From assembly GCA_964638715.1 (NCBI GenBank), contig CAZWZF010000035.1:1-47470 (forward strand): 47,470 bases of DNA, given 5' to 3'. Both the position numbers and the translations under genes were made by a program. How positions within the stretch are numbered: position 1 is the first letter of the stretch; each line of letters begins with the position of its first letter. The DNA comes from JBAXQQ01 sp037131695 (GTDB taxonomy: Bacteria; Armatimonadota; Hebobacteria; CAIYQO01). A model generated the notes under the pieces. The model ran no database searches. It was not told the DNA's origin and worked only from the letters and a program-made list of their open reading frames with translations. Positions 8,113 through 16,524 of this stretch are shown here, in pieces.

Positions 8113-9267
8113 ATGTCAACTGTTAAACAAGAACATATTACTAAACGGGTCACTTTACAAGATGTTGCCAACCGGTGCGGCGTTACCAAGGCATCAGCCT
8201 CTATGGCGCTGCGCGGTAATAAGCGCATATCTGAAGCGACCACTGCCCGTATTGTTGCTGCCGCTCTCGAACTTGGATATTCGCCGGAATTAAATGATGC
8301 TGCCCGCCGTTTGTCTCACTTGCGCAGTAACACCACCGTTATCAACCATGTGGTCGCCGCATTTTTGCCGACGAACTTTTATTCCAGAACAGAAGGATTT
8401 TTGAGCGAAATGTTTCGCGGAATGATTGATGTGCTGGAAGAAAAAGGTTATGCTCTGTTAATTAATTATATCCGGGCTGATAATAATGACTTGCCATCAG
8501 TTTTTTCACGCGGTGATGTTGATGGTGCTATCGTATTCAGCCGTGGCGGCGGTATTATTAATCAGATTCAAACTTTACGAAAAAACATCGGTTTTAATAA
8601 TCGTACCATCGTATCATTACTGGGAGAAATGGAAGGATGCGCCTTGGTTAATACTGACGATTTTCAGGCAACTTATGAAGCAGTAACGCATCTACTTCTT
8701 CTCGGGCATCGCCATATTATCCAATGCATTTACCAGGCATACGCCCCGGAAGAACTGCCATCTCCCAACGATCGGGTTAAAGGTGCTCAAAAAGCAATTG
8801 CGGATTTTGGATTAAACCCGGATAAATACCTGCATCTTTTTGAAGTAGACCCATTGTTAACAGGTGCTGAAACATTGCCTACCAACCTGCACCTGAGCAA
8901 TAAAGCTGTACCAGATGCTGATTTAACAAGGGAACTGCTGGCTTATCTGGATAAACACAGCGAAATTACTGCCATAGTTGCGTTAAACGACCCAACCGCT
9001 ATTCATCTCTGGCATATTCTGGATAACGCCGGCATTTCTGTACCAAAAAATATCAGTATCATCGGCTTTGACGACAACTTCCCGATGATGGACGATGACG
9101 GCGAAAATATGCTCTCGTCAATCCGAATCCCATTGCAAGAAATCGGCCGCGAAGCCGCCCGACTGGTGATACAATTAGTAAATGGCGAAGTCCCGCCAGA
9201 AGAAAAGCGCATATTGCAGCACGAACTAATAATCCGCAAATCATTGGCACAAGCGAAGAAGAAATAG
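8113..9267 (+). CDS. LacI-family transcriptional regulator
   Basis: A 384-aa sugar-responsive repressor. The N-terminal LacI HTH is at about residues 12-60: VTLQDVANRCGVTKASASMA, then ISEATTARIVAAALELGY. The remainder is a periplasmic-binding-protein-like effector domain with typical features: RGDVDGAIVFSR, VNTDDFQATYEAVTHLLLLGHR, AIVALNDPTAIH and PKNISIIGFDD. It is longer than most LacI proteins (about 340 aa) because of an insert around residues 255-285. It lies between the GH-A glycosidase gene and the alginate-lyase-like gene, so it probably senses a sugar released by such enzymes. I found no convincing palindromic operator. A HEPN/MNT gene pair follows 12 nt downstream and may be co-transcribed. 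Confidence 0.93.
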   Translation: MSTVKQEHITKRVTLQDVANRCGVTKASASMALRGNKRISEATTARIVAAALELGYSPELNDAARRLSHLRSNTTVINHVVAAFLPTNFYSRTEGFLSEMFRGMIDVLEEKGYALLINYIRADNNDLPSVFSRGDVDGAIVFSRGGGIINQIQTLRKNIGFNNRTIVSLLGEMEGCALVNTDDFQATYEAVTHLLLLGHRHIIQCIYQAYAPEELPSPNDRVKGAQKAIADFGLNPDKYLHLFEVDPLLTGAETLPTNLHLSNKAVPDADLTRELLAYLDKHSEITAIVALNDPTAIHLWHILDNAGISVPKNISIIGFDDNFPMMDDDGENMLSSIRIPLQEIGREAARLVIQLVNGEVPPEEKRILQHELIIRKSLAQAKKK

Positions 9268-9279
9268 TGAGGTTTTGAA

Positions 9280-9702
9280 ATGCCATTAGAAACAAGCAGT
9301 TTAAAAAAAGCAATAAACTCTTTTGACAGGTCTATAACTGTTATAAACAAGAAATTATCTGAAGAAAAACAGGATAATGATGAAATAGAAACAATAAAAG
9401 CCGGAGTTATTCAGAACTTTGAATTCACTTATGAGTTATGCTGGAAGTTTATGAAGCGGTGGATTGAAGATAATATCGGATCAGAAATTGTTGATGGAGT
9501 AACCAGGATAGAATTATTCAGGATAAGCGCTGAAAACAAATTGATATCTGATGTCGACGTGTGGATGAAATACCACCGGGCAAGAAACCAAACTTCACAC
9601 ATATATGACGAAGAAATATCTGAATCTGTATTTCATATCGCTACATCCTTTTTAACAGACGCTAAAGATTTCCTTTCTAATCTGGAGAAAAGAAATGATT
9701 GA
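9280..9702 (+). CDS. HI0074/HEPN-type nucleotidyltransferase partner
   Basis: A 140-aa all-helical protein of the 'nucleotidyltransferase substrate binding' (HI0074) type, related to HEPN. Family signatures visible are IQNFEFTYELCWKFMKRW (about 45-61), the segment DVWMKYHRARNQTSHIYDE with an R-x4-H arrangement (R102, H107), and a C-terminal helix around DAKDFLSNLEKR. In HEPN/MNT toxin-antitoxin systems the R-x4-6-H protein is an RNase toxin and the MNT partner AMPylates it. Many HI0074 members are of unknown role. The gene starts 12 nt after the LacI stop, with a GTGAGG site, and overlaps the next gene by 8 nt. It could be a toxin-antitoxin module or a housekeeping NTase complex. Confidence 0.88.
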   Translation: MPLETSSLKKAINSFDRSITVINKKLSEEKQDNDEIETIKAGVIQNFEFTYELCWKFMKRWIEDNIGSEIVDGVTRIELFRISAENKLISDVDVWMKYHRARNQTSHIYDEEISESVFHIATSFLTDAKDFLSNLEKRND

Positions 9703-10012
9703 CGTTTCCCGTGAATCACTATCGATAATCCTGGATATCATCACAAAATACCTGCCAAATTGCGAAGTCAGGGTATTTGGCTCGCGATGCGGCAACAATG
9801 CCAAAAAATATTCCGACCTTGATTTATCAATTATCAGTACAGAAAAGCTGGATTGGCTATTACTGGCAGAAATAAGGGAAGCATTTCAAGCATCAGACTT
9901 AACTTTTCGGGTAGATATTCTTGACTGGCACGCCATATCGCCAGAGTTCCGCGCGGTTATAGAACGAGGATACGAAGTGATATATAAAGACGGCGTTGGT
10001 TCTCTGCAATAA
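9695..10012 (+). CDS. MNT-type minimal nucleotidyltransferase
   Basis: A 105-aa minimal nucleotidyltransferase (HI0073/MNT). The polymerase-beta-like motif is complete: VRVFGSR (G29-S30), then SDLDLSI with D41 and D43, and the third acidic residue in FRVDILDW (D74). Such proteins transfer AMP from ATP; in HEPN/MNT pairs this silences the HEPN partner. It overlaps the HI0074-like gene by 8 nt (ATGATTGA), so the two are translationally coupled and probably form a complex. A palindrome at 10021-10042 separates it from the convergent lyase gene. Confidence 0.9.
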   Translation: MIDVSRESLSIILDIITKYLPNCEVRVFGSRCGNNAKKYSDLDLSIISTEKLDWLLLAEIREAFQASDLTFRVDILDWHAISPEFRAVIERGYEVIYKDGVGSLQ

Positions 10013-10020
10013 ATTGAATC

Positions 10021-10042
10021 TGTTGTTAATAAATTAACAACA
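10021..10042. terminator. AT-rich perfect hairpin between convergent genes
   Basis: TGTTGTTAAT and ATTAACAACA pair perfectly with a 2-nt loop, in the 35-nt gap between the convergent MNT and lyase genes. It has no long T-tract, so it is a plausible but weak bidirectional terminator. Confidence 0.5.
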
Positions 10043-10047
10043 ACACT

Positions 10048-11220
10048 TCACCCGGGATACAGCAATTGCACACGATGTTTCGATATTGCTTCTTTTGGCA
10101 GCATCTCTAACAATCTTTCATATTTATCATCGCCAGATATCAATTTTACCCATCGCAGATGATATGGAAGAGTTGATGTAAAATTTATCTCATGAATTTG
10201 CTGATACTGCCAAGCTTTTTTGCCATCCGCGTATTGTGCCAGAAAATCTATCGCGGTTAATATTCCGGCACCTTCGGGAGTGGCATGATGCCATAAATCC
10301 ACATTCACATGGCGTCCCAATTCTGCAAGGCGGATTAAGCCGTCCAGATTCATCACCGAGTAATCCCATGACCGGGTGCGTGCCAACTCTTTTGGCTGAC
10401 TGCCATCAACGGCAATATGAGCATTGATGCGCTTCATCCCGCTATCCGAAATAACCTGTCTGGCAATATCGAATTGACCGGTAAAACATGCGAGCGAGGC
10501 TGCCTGAACATCGTACCAGGTGCCGTGATTGTTATGCTGCGCCGATTCTCCAATGCCGTGACTGCTGGTTAGCAGCCAGTCAAGATAATCCCGCATCCAG
10601 GCGGTTAACCCGACGAAATCATCATCGCTCAATACCGACGAATTGTCCAGCAACCCGATAGCATCAACAATATTTGACAGCAGACGCGTGTCTATGATGC
10701 CGATATCGCGGCCATCCACTCTTCCAGGAATCGCCTGACCATATTGTAAATGCGGGTTCATTCGTGTCGTCGGTGATAAAAACCAGTGACGCAGTAAAAC
10801 TGCCGCTTTTTCAGCGTAGGCTTGATGATTGGTGAAATAATATGCCAATGCCAGCGTCTCTATCGCAGTCATAGTTTTACTAAATCGCTCGCGGTCAAAA
10901 TTATCGTTCAGTGATTCGGGATTCACCTCGCCATCGCGTCGGATATATGGCAACCCGTCTACCGTATCAGGATCCGGCCACCAGTAAGGCCCAAGGCTCA
11001 TGTAATCATGCTTATCGCCACTGGGTGGTATATATAGCTTATCCACCACCGACTTCGGCGACATCAACAAAGCAGCATCCGCATCACTTCGCAATGCGGT
11101 AATAGCCGGTAATAACGGTACGTCGCCAACCAACAGTCTTTCCAGCGCAGTGTTCAAACATTCTGCGCGAAGAATGAATATTTCATCGTTTTTTATATTA
11201 TTCAATGTTAAGTCTTTCAT
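10048..11220 (-). CDS. Alginate-lyase-family polysaccharide lyase
   Basis: A 390-aa protein of the PF05426 alginate lyase fold (alpha/alpha toroid; PL5 or PL38-like). Typical segments are YMSLGPYWWPDP (73-84), PYIRRDGEVNPE (91-102), the active-site motif NNHGTWYD (N230, N231, H232, Y236) and DGSQPKELARTRSWDYS (about 282-298). It would cleave a uronic-acid-containing polysaccharide such as alginate or glucuronan by beta-elimination. The family is broad, so the substrate is not settled. No signal peptide is present, unlike periplasmic PL5 enzymes, which implies action on imported oligosaccharides. There is no clear Shine-Dalgarno; a CGACTTCAAACGA block lies directly upstream of the ATG. Confidence 0.87.
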   Translation of the reverse strand: MKDLTLNNIKNDEIFILRAECLNTALERLLVGDVPLLPAITALRSDADAALLMSPKSVVDKLYIPPSGDKHDYMSLGPYWWPDPDTVDGLPYIRRDGEVNPESLNDNFDRERFSKTMTAIETLALAYYFTNHQAYAEKAAVLLRHWFLSPTTRMNPHLQYGQAIPGRVDGRDIGIIDTRLLSNIVDAIGLLDNSSVLSDDDFVGLTAWMRDYLDWLLTSSHGIGESAQHNNHGTWYDVQAASLACFTGQFDIARQVISDSGMKRINAHIAVDGSQPKELARTRSWDYSVMNLDGLIRLAELGRHVNVDLWHHATPEGAGILTAIDFLAQYADGKKAWQYQQIHEINFTSTLPYHLRWVKLISGDDKYERLLEMLPKEAISKHRVQLLYPG

Positions 11221-11230
11221 AAATGTAATT

Positions 11231-11243
11231 TCGTTTGAAGTCG
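11231..11243 (-). promoter_or_regulatory. CGACTTCAAACGA block upstream of lyase gene
   Basis: The 13-mer CGACTTCAAACGA (minus strand) lies 10 nt before the lyase ATG. The same 13-mer in the same orientation lies 29 nt before the ATG of the DUF5060 glycosidase (28856-28868). It may be a shared operator or another dispersed repeat; the sequence cannot decide. Confidence 0.4.
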
Positions 11244-11304
11244 TCTGAACGACTGAAATCGATGATGCAATTTCTATCTTCTCTCATCTCCCTTCTCTCT
11301 TCAT

Positions 11305-11407
11305 CCGAGAGGTGGTAAGAGCGTCTCGCTCGGAAAACGGATGAACCGGATATAAAATCCGGCATTTATCATCCTCTTTCACAGCTATCGTCACCGAGAC
11401 GGTGACG
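11305..11407. repeat. Family D three-hairpin repeat, copy 1
   Basis: The outer hairpin CCGAGAGGTGG...CTCGCTCGG (11305-11333), a middle hairpin CCGGAT/ATCCGG (about 11346-11362) and the hairpin CGTCACCGAGACGGTGACG (11389-11407). Copies 2 (37900-38002) and 3 (inverted, 32008-32111) keep the outer parts but differ in the middle stem. Confidence 0.88.
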
Positions 11408-11593
11408 TTTCACGTTTTACTCATCATCCTGTCATTCTTAATTTACGCTTACCTATCGGGTACAGGCAGCGCATCCTGGTACTGCTAATCTTAATAAAAA
11501 GACTAAATTTCCAGGATGCAAGCCAGTTCCCTTATTCTGCCATTCTTATTATTTATTACCTTCACTTACTTTCAAAATTTCACTCTTCTCTCT

Positions 11594-14437
11594 TCACTCA
11601 TCACTCTTCCATTCCCTCATCGCACTTCCATTAACTACTGCCTGGGAAATTTCTTTCCAGTCTTTGTTTCTTTCTACTCGCCAATTTATTAAATCCGGGG
11701 CATCAACATGAATATCTATGATGTCGCCTTTCAGTTTCCAGGATACCGTTACGTTGCCGTTGGCTGTCCATACGGTTCCTTTAGCCCAGGTCAAGTCGGC
11801 AACCGGGTGCGGACTGATAACTACTTCCGCGCCGCCGACTGCTGCTGGCACTACTCCCAGCACTGAACGACTGAATACGTAAATTGGCCCGGCAGACCAG
11901 GCGTGGCAATGGCTGCGGGTAGGATTTTCTGCGTGTTCCCAACCACGGAATGTCTCCCAGCAGGTAGTGGCGCCGCAATCAAGCATGTCTTGCCATTTAT
12001 CGCGAATAATAGCCACGGAACTGGCAACTTCTCCAGATTTCTCCAGCGCTTCGGTGAAGAATTGCAGAGCGAATGGACTGCCGACCTTCACCATATCTTC
12101 AGGTGGTGTCTGAACATTTCGCAAGGCGGCAGTACGTGATGACTCATCGGGTAGCACATCATAAAGCAGTGCCAGCGCACTGGTGTGCTGACTGGTGGAT
12201 TTACTGATTTCGCCATTTTCGTAAATAGCATCAGGGTAGCTTTGTTTTACTTCGTCCCACAACGGCAGCACCGCGGCGCGGGTATCGGCCATAAATTTTC
12301 GCAGCCATTTCCCGTCGTCTGTCTTCAGCGCGTCGCTGCATTTTATAGCGGCGTCAATCGCGCCGACGAGAAATAGCGAGTTATGAATAACATTGTCATG
12401 ACCCTGATCAATTCCCGCCCAATCAAACATATTCCACGCGTGAATATTCAGCAATCCATCTTTCTCGCAATACTTCTGTGCGCCTTGAATATTTTTAATA
12501 ACATACGGGTACAAATCGCGCAGGCTATCAATGTCACCGGTGGCAAAATAATATTCCCACACGTTCATGCCCCACATCATGCACCAGGCAGTCAGCATGA
12601 TATCCCATCCGCTGGGGGTCTGGCAGATTACCAGCGGCAAATCTTCCAGGGAATACGCGGTTAGCCACAGGCAGCGCAGGTTGATATCGCTGGCACCAAA
12701 ACATATCTGCGCATACAGTGCTTCATTGCGGGCATCACCTACCCACAATGTTTGCTCATACAGCGGGCAATCGGTAAAAGTATCTTCCATACACAACTGC
12801 AATGTCCGGACGCTGATATCCCAGATGCGGTTCATCGCGGCATCAGAGCAAAGGAATTGCCCGTGTTTTTGTGCCGGATAAGTCGCTTGCAGCATGCGGA
12901 TAGTGCGAATTTTCACCGGTGCCGTCATATTGCGCAGCGTAAGGAATATATAGCGCCCGCCGCGTCGTTTTAAAGATACAAAATGGTTTATTCCCGATCG
13001 GGTTTCATACCTGAATCCGTTGCGATTGCCGTCTGAATGTTGCGGACGGCCATTGACCATGTATTCCACCAGATGACAGTCGATTATTGTCCCGGTGACG
13101 GCTTCCAATTCAAACTCAACCCAACCTACCGTTTCGTGTCCCAGGTCAAGGCAAATCTCAATATCGCCATCCGCAACTGGTGAAATTACTGTTCGTTCTG
13201 AATTGTCAGACATCATACCGATCGCATTGTCTATTTCAACAGTTCGCTGAACCTGCCGGGTGCGGAATGGTGTATAAGCGTCGGCAAGCAGCATATCTTT
13301 CGCCGAAACTGCCGCGATATCACATATTGCCATCAATTCTTCCACTGTCACGGCAGTTTTGATAGGTGCCAGTTTTTCAAATATTTCAGTCGTCAGCATA
13401 TCATTAGTAGTAAGATTTTTATTGCTGGTGTCCGGCATCGGAAAAAATGGCCCTGTCCATCCCCACGGATTGTCAACAGGTGCTTTCGATGGGTGTTGAA
13501 GGGTGATATCCTGCCAGATATAAAACCCTATACTAAATTCATACAGATGAGCGAAAGATGAAATGATAATTGTCAGCAGATTTTCTCCCGGTTGGAGGTG
13601 CAAGGTATTATCTTCAACTTTTACACCGCGGCAATACAGTTCGCTGCCCCAACTTGAAAAATGCACCGGAATATCCTGAGCAACAGGCGTGTTTATCACC
13701 GTAGTGACAGCACCTACAAATCGCAGGATATTCGCGGACAGGTCGTCGGGATAACATAATTTCTTCAGGTTAAAAGTAACGCTGTGAGCGGAATTTTTCA
13801 CTACTGCCGACTGTACTACTCTTTCCGGATACAACGGTTCGCGGGTGAGAAAATGAACGTCGCGCGGTTTTAAATTCTGCCAGGGACCGGCATCCGCATG
13901 ATGCCACTCGCGAGCAAATGACCAGTTGCTGTCGTCATAATCTTCCATCTGCACCGCACCCAGGCCAGACGCGGCGTTGTACCATTCCGAATGTTCCATC
14001 TGTATGCTGATGCGCGCGGTATCAGTTCGCCATCCTTCTTCGCGAGTCATTCGCCACGTAGAATCGGAACAGATAATCTCCTCTTTCCCGCCGGCAGTTA
14101 CGACTTCCAACTGCGCCAGCAATCCGGCTTCCTGCGGAATCTGGTGAAATGTGCTGACGCCATAATGCAGCACTTTTACCACTATATTGTTCACACCCAC
14201 CCGCAGGTACGGCGCGACATCAATCACATCATACTGGTAATGCCGCGGCCAACTGCGGCAAGGCCCATCCTCTACCCAACAGCCATTTATATACAACCGG
14301 TACTGGGTATCCGCAGTCAGGTACAGCGTCGCCCCGGTAAACTCCGGCAAATTAAAAGATTTACGCGCCACCGCCAAGGTATGATGCGGTCGACGTTCCG
14401 GCTCATTAAGCCATATCCATTTAGCGTTCCAGTTCAT
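11594..14437 (-). CDS. GH78-like alpha-L-rhamnosidase
   Basis: A 947-aa multidomain glycosidase. N-terminal beta domains carry AKWIWLNEPE (5-14), YRLYINGCWVEDGP (46-59) and YDVIDVAPYLRVGVNNI (69-85), a galactose-binding-like layout normal for GH78. The (alpha/alpha)6 catalytic domain follows from about residue 520. It contains EDTFTDCPLYEQTLWVGDAR (551-570), matching the rhamnosidase motif with acidic D552, D556 and E561, and later TTCWETFRGWEH and SHCHAWSAGP. It would remove alpha-L-rhamnose from oligosaccharides. The frame opens at 14503, but its first 22 codons read through repeat A1; the ATG at 14437 has an AAGGAG site and is the true start. No signal peptide, so probably cytoplasmic. Confidence 0.86.
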   Translation of the reverse strand: MNWNAKWIWLNEPERRPHHTLAVARKSFNLPEFTGATLYLTADTQYRLYINGCWVEDGPCRSWPRHYQYDVIDVAPYLRVGVNNIVVKVLHYGVSTFHQIPQEAGLLAQLEVVTAGGKEEIICSDSTWRMTREEGWRTDTARISIQMEHSEWYNAASGLGAVQMEDYDDSNWSFAREWHHADAGPWQNLKPRDVHFLTREPLYPERVVQSAVVKNSAHSVTFNLKKLCYPDDLSANILRFVGAVTTVINTPVAQDIPVHFSSWGSELYCRGVKVEDNTLHLQPGENLLTIIISSFAHLYEFSIGFYIWQDITLQHPSKAPVDNPWGWTGPFFPMPDTSNKNLTTNDMLTTEIFEKLAPIKTAVTVEELMAICDIAAVSAKDMLLADAYTPFRTRQVQRTVEIDNAIGMMSDNSERTVISPVADGDIEICLDLGHETVGWVEFELEAVTGTIIDCHLVEYMVNGRPQHSDGNRNGFRYETRSGINHFVSLKRRGGRYIFLTLRNMTAPVKIRTIRMLQATYPAQKHGQFLCSDAAMNRIWDISVRTLQLCMEDTFTDCPLYEQTLWVGDARNEALYAQICFGASDINLRCLWLTAYSLEDLPLVICQTPSGWDIMLTAWCMMWGMNVWEYYFATGDIDSLRDLYPYVIKNIQGAQKYCEKDGLLNIHAWNMFDWAGIDQGHDNVIHNSLFLVGAIDAAIKCSDALKTDDGKWLRKFMADTRAAVLPLWDEVKQSYPDAIYENGEISKSTSQHTSALALLYDVLPDESSRTAALRNVQTPPEDMVKVGSPFALQFFTEALEKSGEVASSVAIIRDKWQDMLDCGATTCWETFRGWEHAENPTRSHCHAWSAGPIYVFSRSVLGVVPAAVGGAEVVISPHPVADLTWAKGTVWTANGNVTVSWKLKGDIIDIHVDAPDLINWRVERNKDWKEISQAVVNGSAMREWKSDE

Positions 14438-14472
14438 ATTCGGCTCCTTAGTTTGTTTTACATCAAAATTTA

Positions 14473-14636
14473 TTAACATGGATGGGCAGGATAGGCAGGA
14501 CAAATAATTTTTATCATGATAATCCTGTTAATCGATGTTAAATTTAATAAATTGTGTGACAATCCATTTTAACAACTATACCACTTTGCTTTTAATTAAT
14601 AAAAAACATCCTGCCTATCCTGCCCATCCATGTTAA
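14473..14636. repeat. Family A repeat with 28-nt perfect inverted arms
   Basis: The arms 14473-14500 and 14609-14636 are exact reverse complements (core ACATGGATGGGCAGGATA) around about 108 nt of AT-rich DNA. The right arm ends 8 nt from the ABC transporter stop. The arms are made of GGCAGGATA-like 9-nt words. Confidence 0.9.
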
Positions 14637-14643
14637 TTAAACT

Positions 14644-16446
14644 TTAAGCAAACCCTGCCTCTTCCAGTTTGTTATTTTCAATTACAGTGCTGGTGGCGAT
14701 GGAGTGCAGGCGATTGAACAGGCCGCCTTTTGCTATTAACTCGTCAAATGTTCCCACTTCCATCACCCGGCCTTCGTCCATCACTACTATCTGGTCGGCG
14801 TTGCGGATGGTGCTGAGGCGGTGGGCGATCACCACTACGGTGCGGTCTTTACATAGCGCCGCCAATCCCTGCTGCACTGTTCTTTCCGACTCGGGGTCGA
14901 GGGCGGATGTTGCTTCGTCGAGGATGACCAGTTTGCTGTTTGTCAGCATGCAGCGGGCTATGGAAAGGCGCTGGCGCTGACCGCCGGATAGCTGGCTGCC
15001 GCCTTCACCAACTTTATGATGCAGTTTTTCCGGGAAATCTTCGATGAAATCCCAGGCACAGGCATATTTCAATACTTCGATCAATTCCTCATCTGTCGCT
15101 TTCGGTTTTACACAGCGCAGGTTTGCCTCTATGGTAGTATCAAACAAAAACGGGTCTTGCAGCACTACGCCAAATTGACCGCGATATTCGCGAATAGGAA
15201 GTTCGCGAATGTCGTAGCCATCCAGCAATATCGCGCCGTTTGCCGGGTCGTAAAAGCGAATCAGCAAGTTCGCCAGGGTGGTCTTGCCGCATCCGCTGCG
15301 ACCCACCAGCGCTACGGTTTTGCCGGCTGGAATAGTCAGGTTTACATTTTTAAGCACCATTCGCTTGGAGTAGGCAAAACTTACATCGCGAAGTTCAATA
15401 GTCGGTTCAAATTTCACTGGCATTACCGCGCCATCTACCTCTGGCAGGCTGCTATCGGTATCCAACACGGTATATAACTGGTCAAACGCAGAACGCGCTC
15501 CCATCATTTGTCCATAAACGTTGGTCATCGCCTGAATCATGCCTATCAATGTTCCCTGGTAACCCATGAATGCCACCAGCGTACCCAGCGGGAACTTCGC
15601 CGCGTTTTCCATCACCAGCCAGGCACCACCGACAATAACCCCGGCGGTTATGACATAGCTTAATCCCTCGGTAACGAAAGCGAGTTTCATCGATTCCAAT
15701 ACACTGGTCAGCCATTTAACCATTGCCGGCCACAACTGCCTGGTGAATTCTTCCTGTACCTGGTCTTCCAGCGCGAATGCCTGAATGGTTTTATGCCCGC
15801 GCAATTTGTCCATAATCACGCTAACAATGTGCATCCCCGCTTCGGTGGCGTCTTTTGTTTTAATGTAGATGCTTTTTGACAATACCTTTGCCACCACGAC
15901 GTACCCGATAGCACCGGCAAGAATTACCAGCGTCAGTAACGGACTGAGATACAAACAGAAACCAAGGCTGAATATAAGTCCCACCACGTAAACGACCAAC
16001 TGGCTGAATACCATCTGCATGAAGATGCCAAGGGTGTTGATGGAGTTTCCGAATACCCGCTCGTAAAGGAAACCGGTGGGGAACTGGTTGTGAAACCGCA
16101 GGCACAACGACTGTAAATGGGCAAAACTGCTGGATCGCAAATTAAAAACAATGCGCTGCTGGGTATTGTAAACGATTACCATCGCACCATACCAAATACC
16201 CATACGAGTGAACATAACTGCCAGAAACACCCCGGCAGCTATCATAGCCAGGGTGATATTCTTATGTGGTATCGCTTCGTCAATGACATATTTAGCGAAC
16301 AGCGGCTGCAATGCAACTGCCAACCCGACCAGGGCGACCAGTATGCCGGCCGATATCAGCCGCCAGCGATAAGGACACACCAGCGGGAAAAACCGCTGGC
16401 ATATCTCTTTCAAATCATAACTATGCACATTATCAAAATCAATCAT
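14644..16446 (-). CDS. ABC exporter, fused membrane and ATPase domains
   Basis: A 600-aa half-transporter of the MsbA/lipid-exporter type. About six membrane segments occupy residues 25-315. The ATPase domain then carries Walker A VGRSGCGKTT (381-390), Q-loop VLQDPFLF (428-435), signature LSGGQRQRL (486-494), Walker B LVILDEATSALD (506-517) and switch histidine AHRLST (H542). It would act as a homodimer in the inner membrane. Exporters of this type move lipids, glycolipids, peptides or drugs. Sitting between a rhamnosidase gene and a beta-helix gene does not define its cargo. It is not an importer, so it does not explain sugar uptake. The Shine-Dalgarno (AAGAAG) is weak. Repeats bound the gene on both sides. 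Confidence 0.93.
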   Translation of the reverse strand: MIDFDNVHSYDLKEICQRFFPLVCPYRWRLISAGILVALVGLAVALQPLFAKYVIDEAIPHKNITLAMIAAGVFLAVMFTRMGIWYGAMVIVYNTQQRIVFNLRSSSFAHLQSLCLRFHNQFPTGFLYERVFGNSINTLGIFMQMVFSQLVVYVVGLIFSLGFCLYLSPLLTLVILAGAIGYVVVAKVLSKSIYIKTKDATEAGMHIVSVIMDKLRGHKTIQAFALEDQVQEEFTRQLWPAMVKWLTSVLESMKLAFVTEGLSYVITAGVIVGGAWLVMENAAKFPLGTLVAFMGYQGTLIGMIQAMTNVYGQMMGARSAFDQLYTVLDTDSSLPEVDGAVMPVKFEPTIELRDVSFAYSKRMVLKNVNLTIPAGKTVALVGRSGCGKTTLANLLIRFYDPANGAILLDGYDIRELPIREYRGQFGVVLQDPFLFDTTIEANLRCVKPKATDEELIEVLKYACAWDFIEDFPEKLHHKVGEGGSQLSGGQRQRLSIARCMLTNSKLVILDEATSALDPESERTVQQGLAALCKDRTVVVIAHRLSTIRNADQIVVMDEGRVMEVGTFDELIAKGGLFNRLHSIATSTVIENNKLEEAGFA

Positions 16447-16470
16447 AAGGCAACTTCTTTAATAATTTTT

Positions 16471-16524
16471 GACAAGATTAACAAGATTAAAATATATCCT
16501 GCCCATCCTGCCTATCCATGTTAA
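16471..16524. repeat. Family A/C composite repeat overlapping a stop codon
   Basis: GACAAGATTAACAAGATT words (from 16471) run into the family A arm TCCTGCCCATCCTGCC... (16497-16524). The TAA stop of the beta-helix gene (16521-16523) lies inside the repeat. Confidence 0.8.

Larger units (their letters stand above)
11221..11593. other. Gene-free gap rich in hairpins
   Basis: A 373-nt gap between the lyase start and the GH78 stop. It holds the CGACTTCAAACGA block (11231-11243), the family D repeat (11305-11407) and a GCATCCTGG...CCAGGATGC inverted repeat (11471-11479 and 11511-11519). The rest is pyrimidine-rich with no gene. Confidence 0.6.

Noticed and set aside
11221..11593. Riboswitch or small RNA gene in the hairpin-rich gap
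   Set aside because: The hairpins belong to dispersed repeats found elsewhere, and no known riboswitch core could be recognised.
14438..14503. N-terminal extension of the GH78-like protein (MSCLSCPSML...)
   Set aside because: It is translation of the family A repeat; the ATG at 14437 has a strong AAGGAG and starts the conserved domain.
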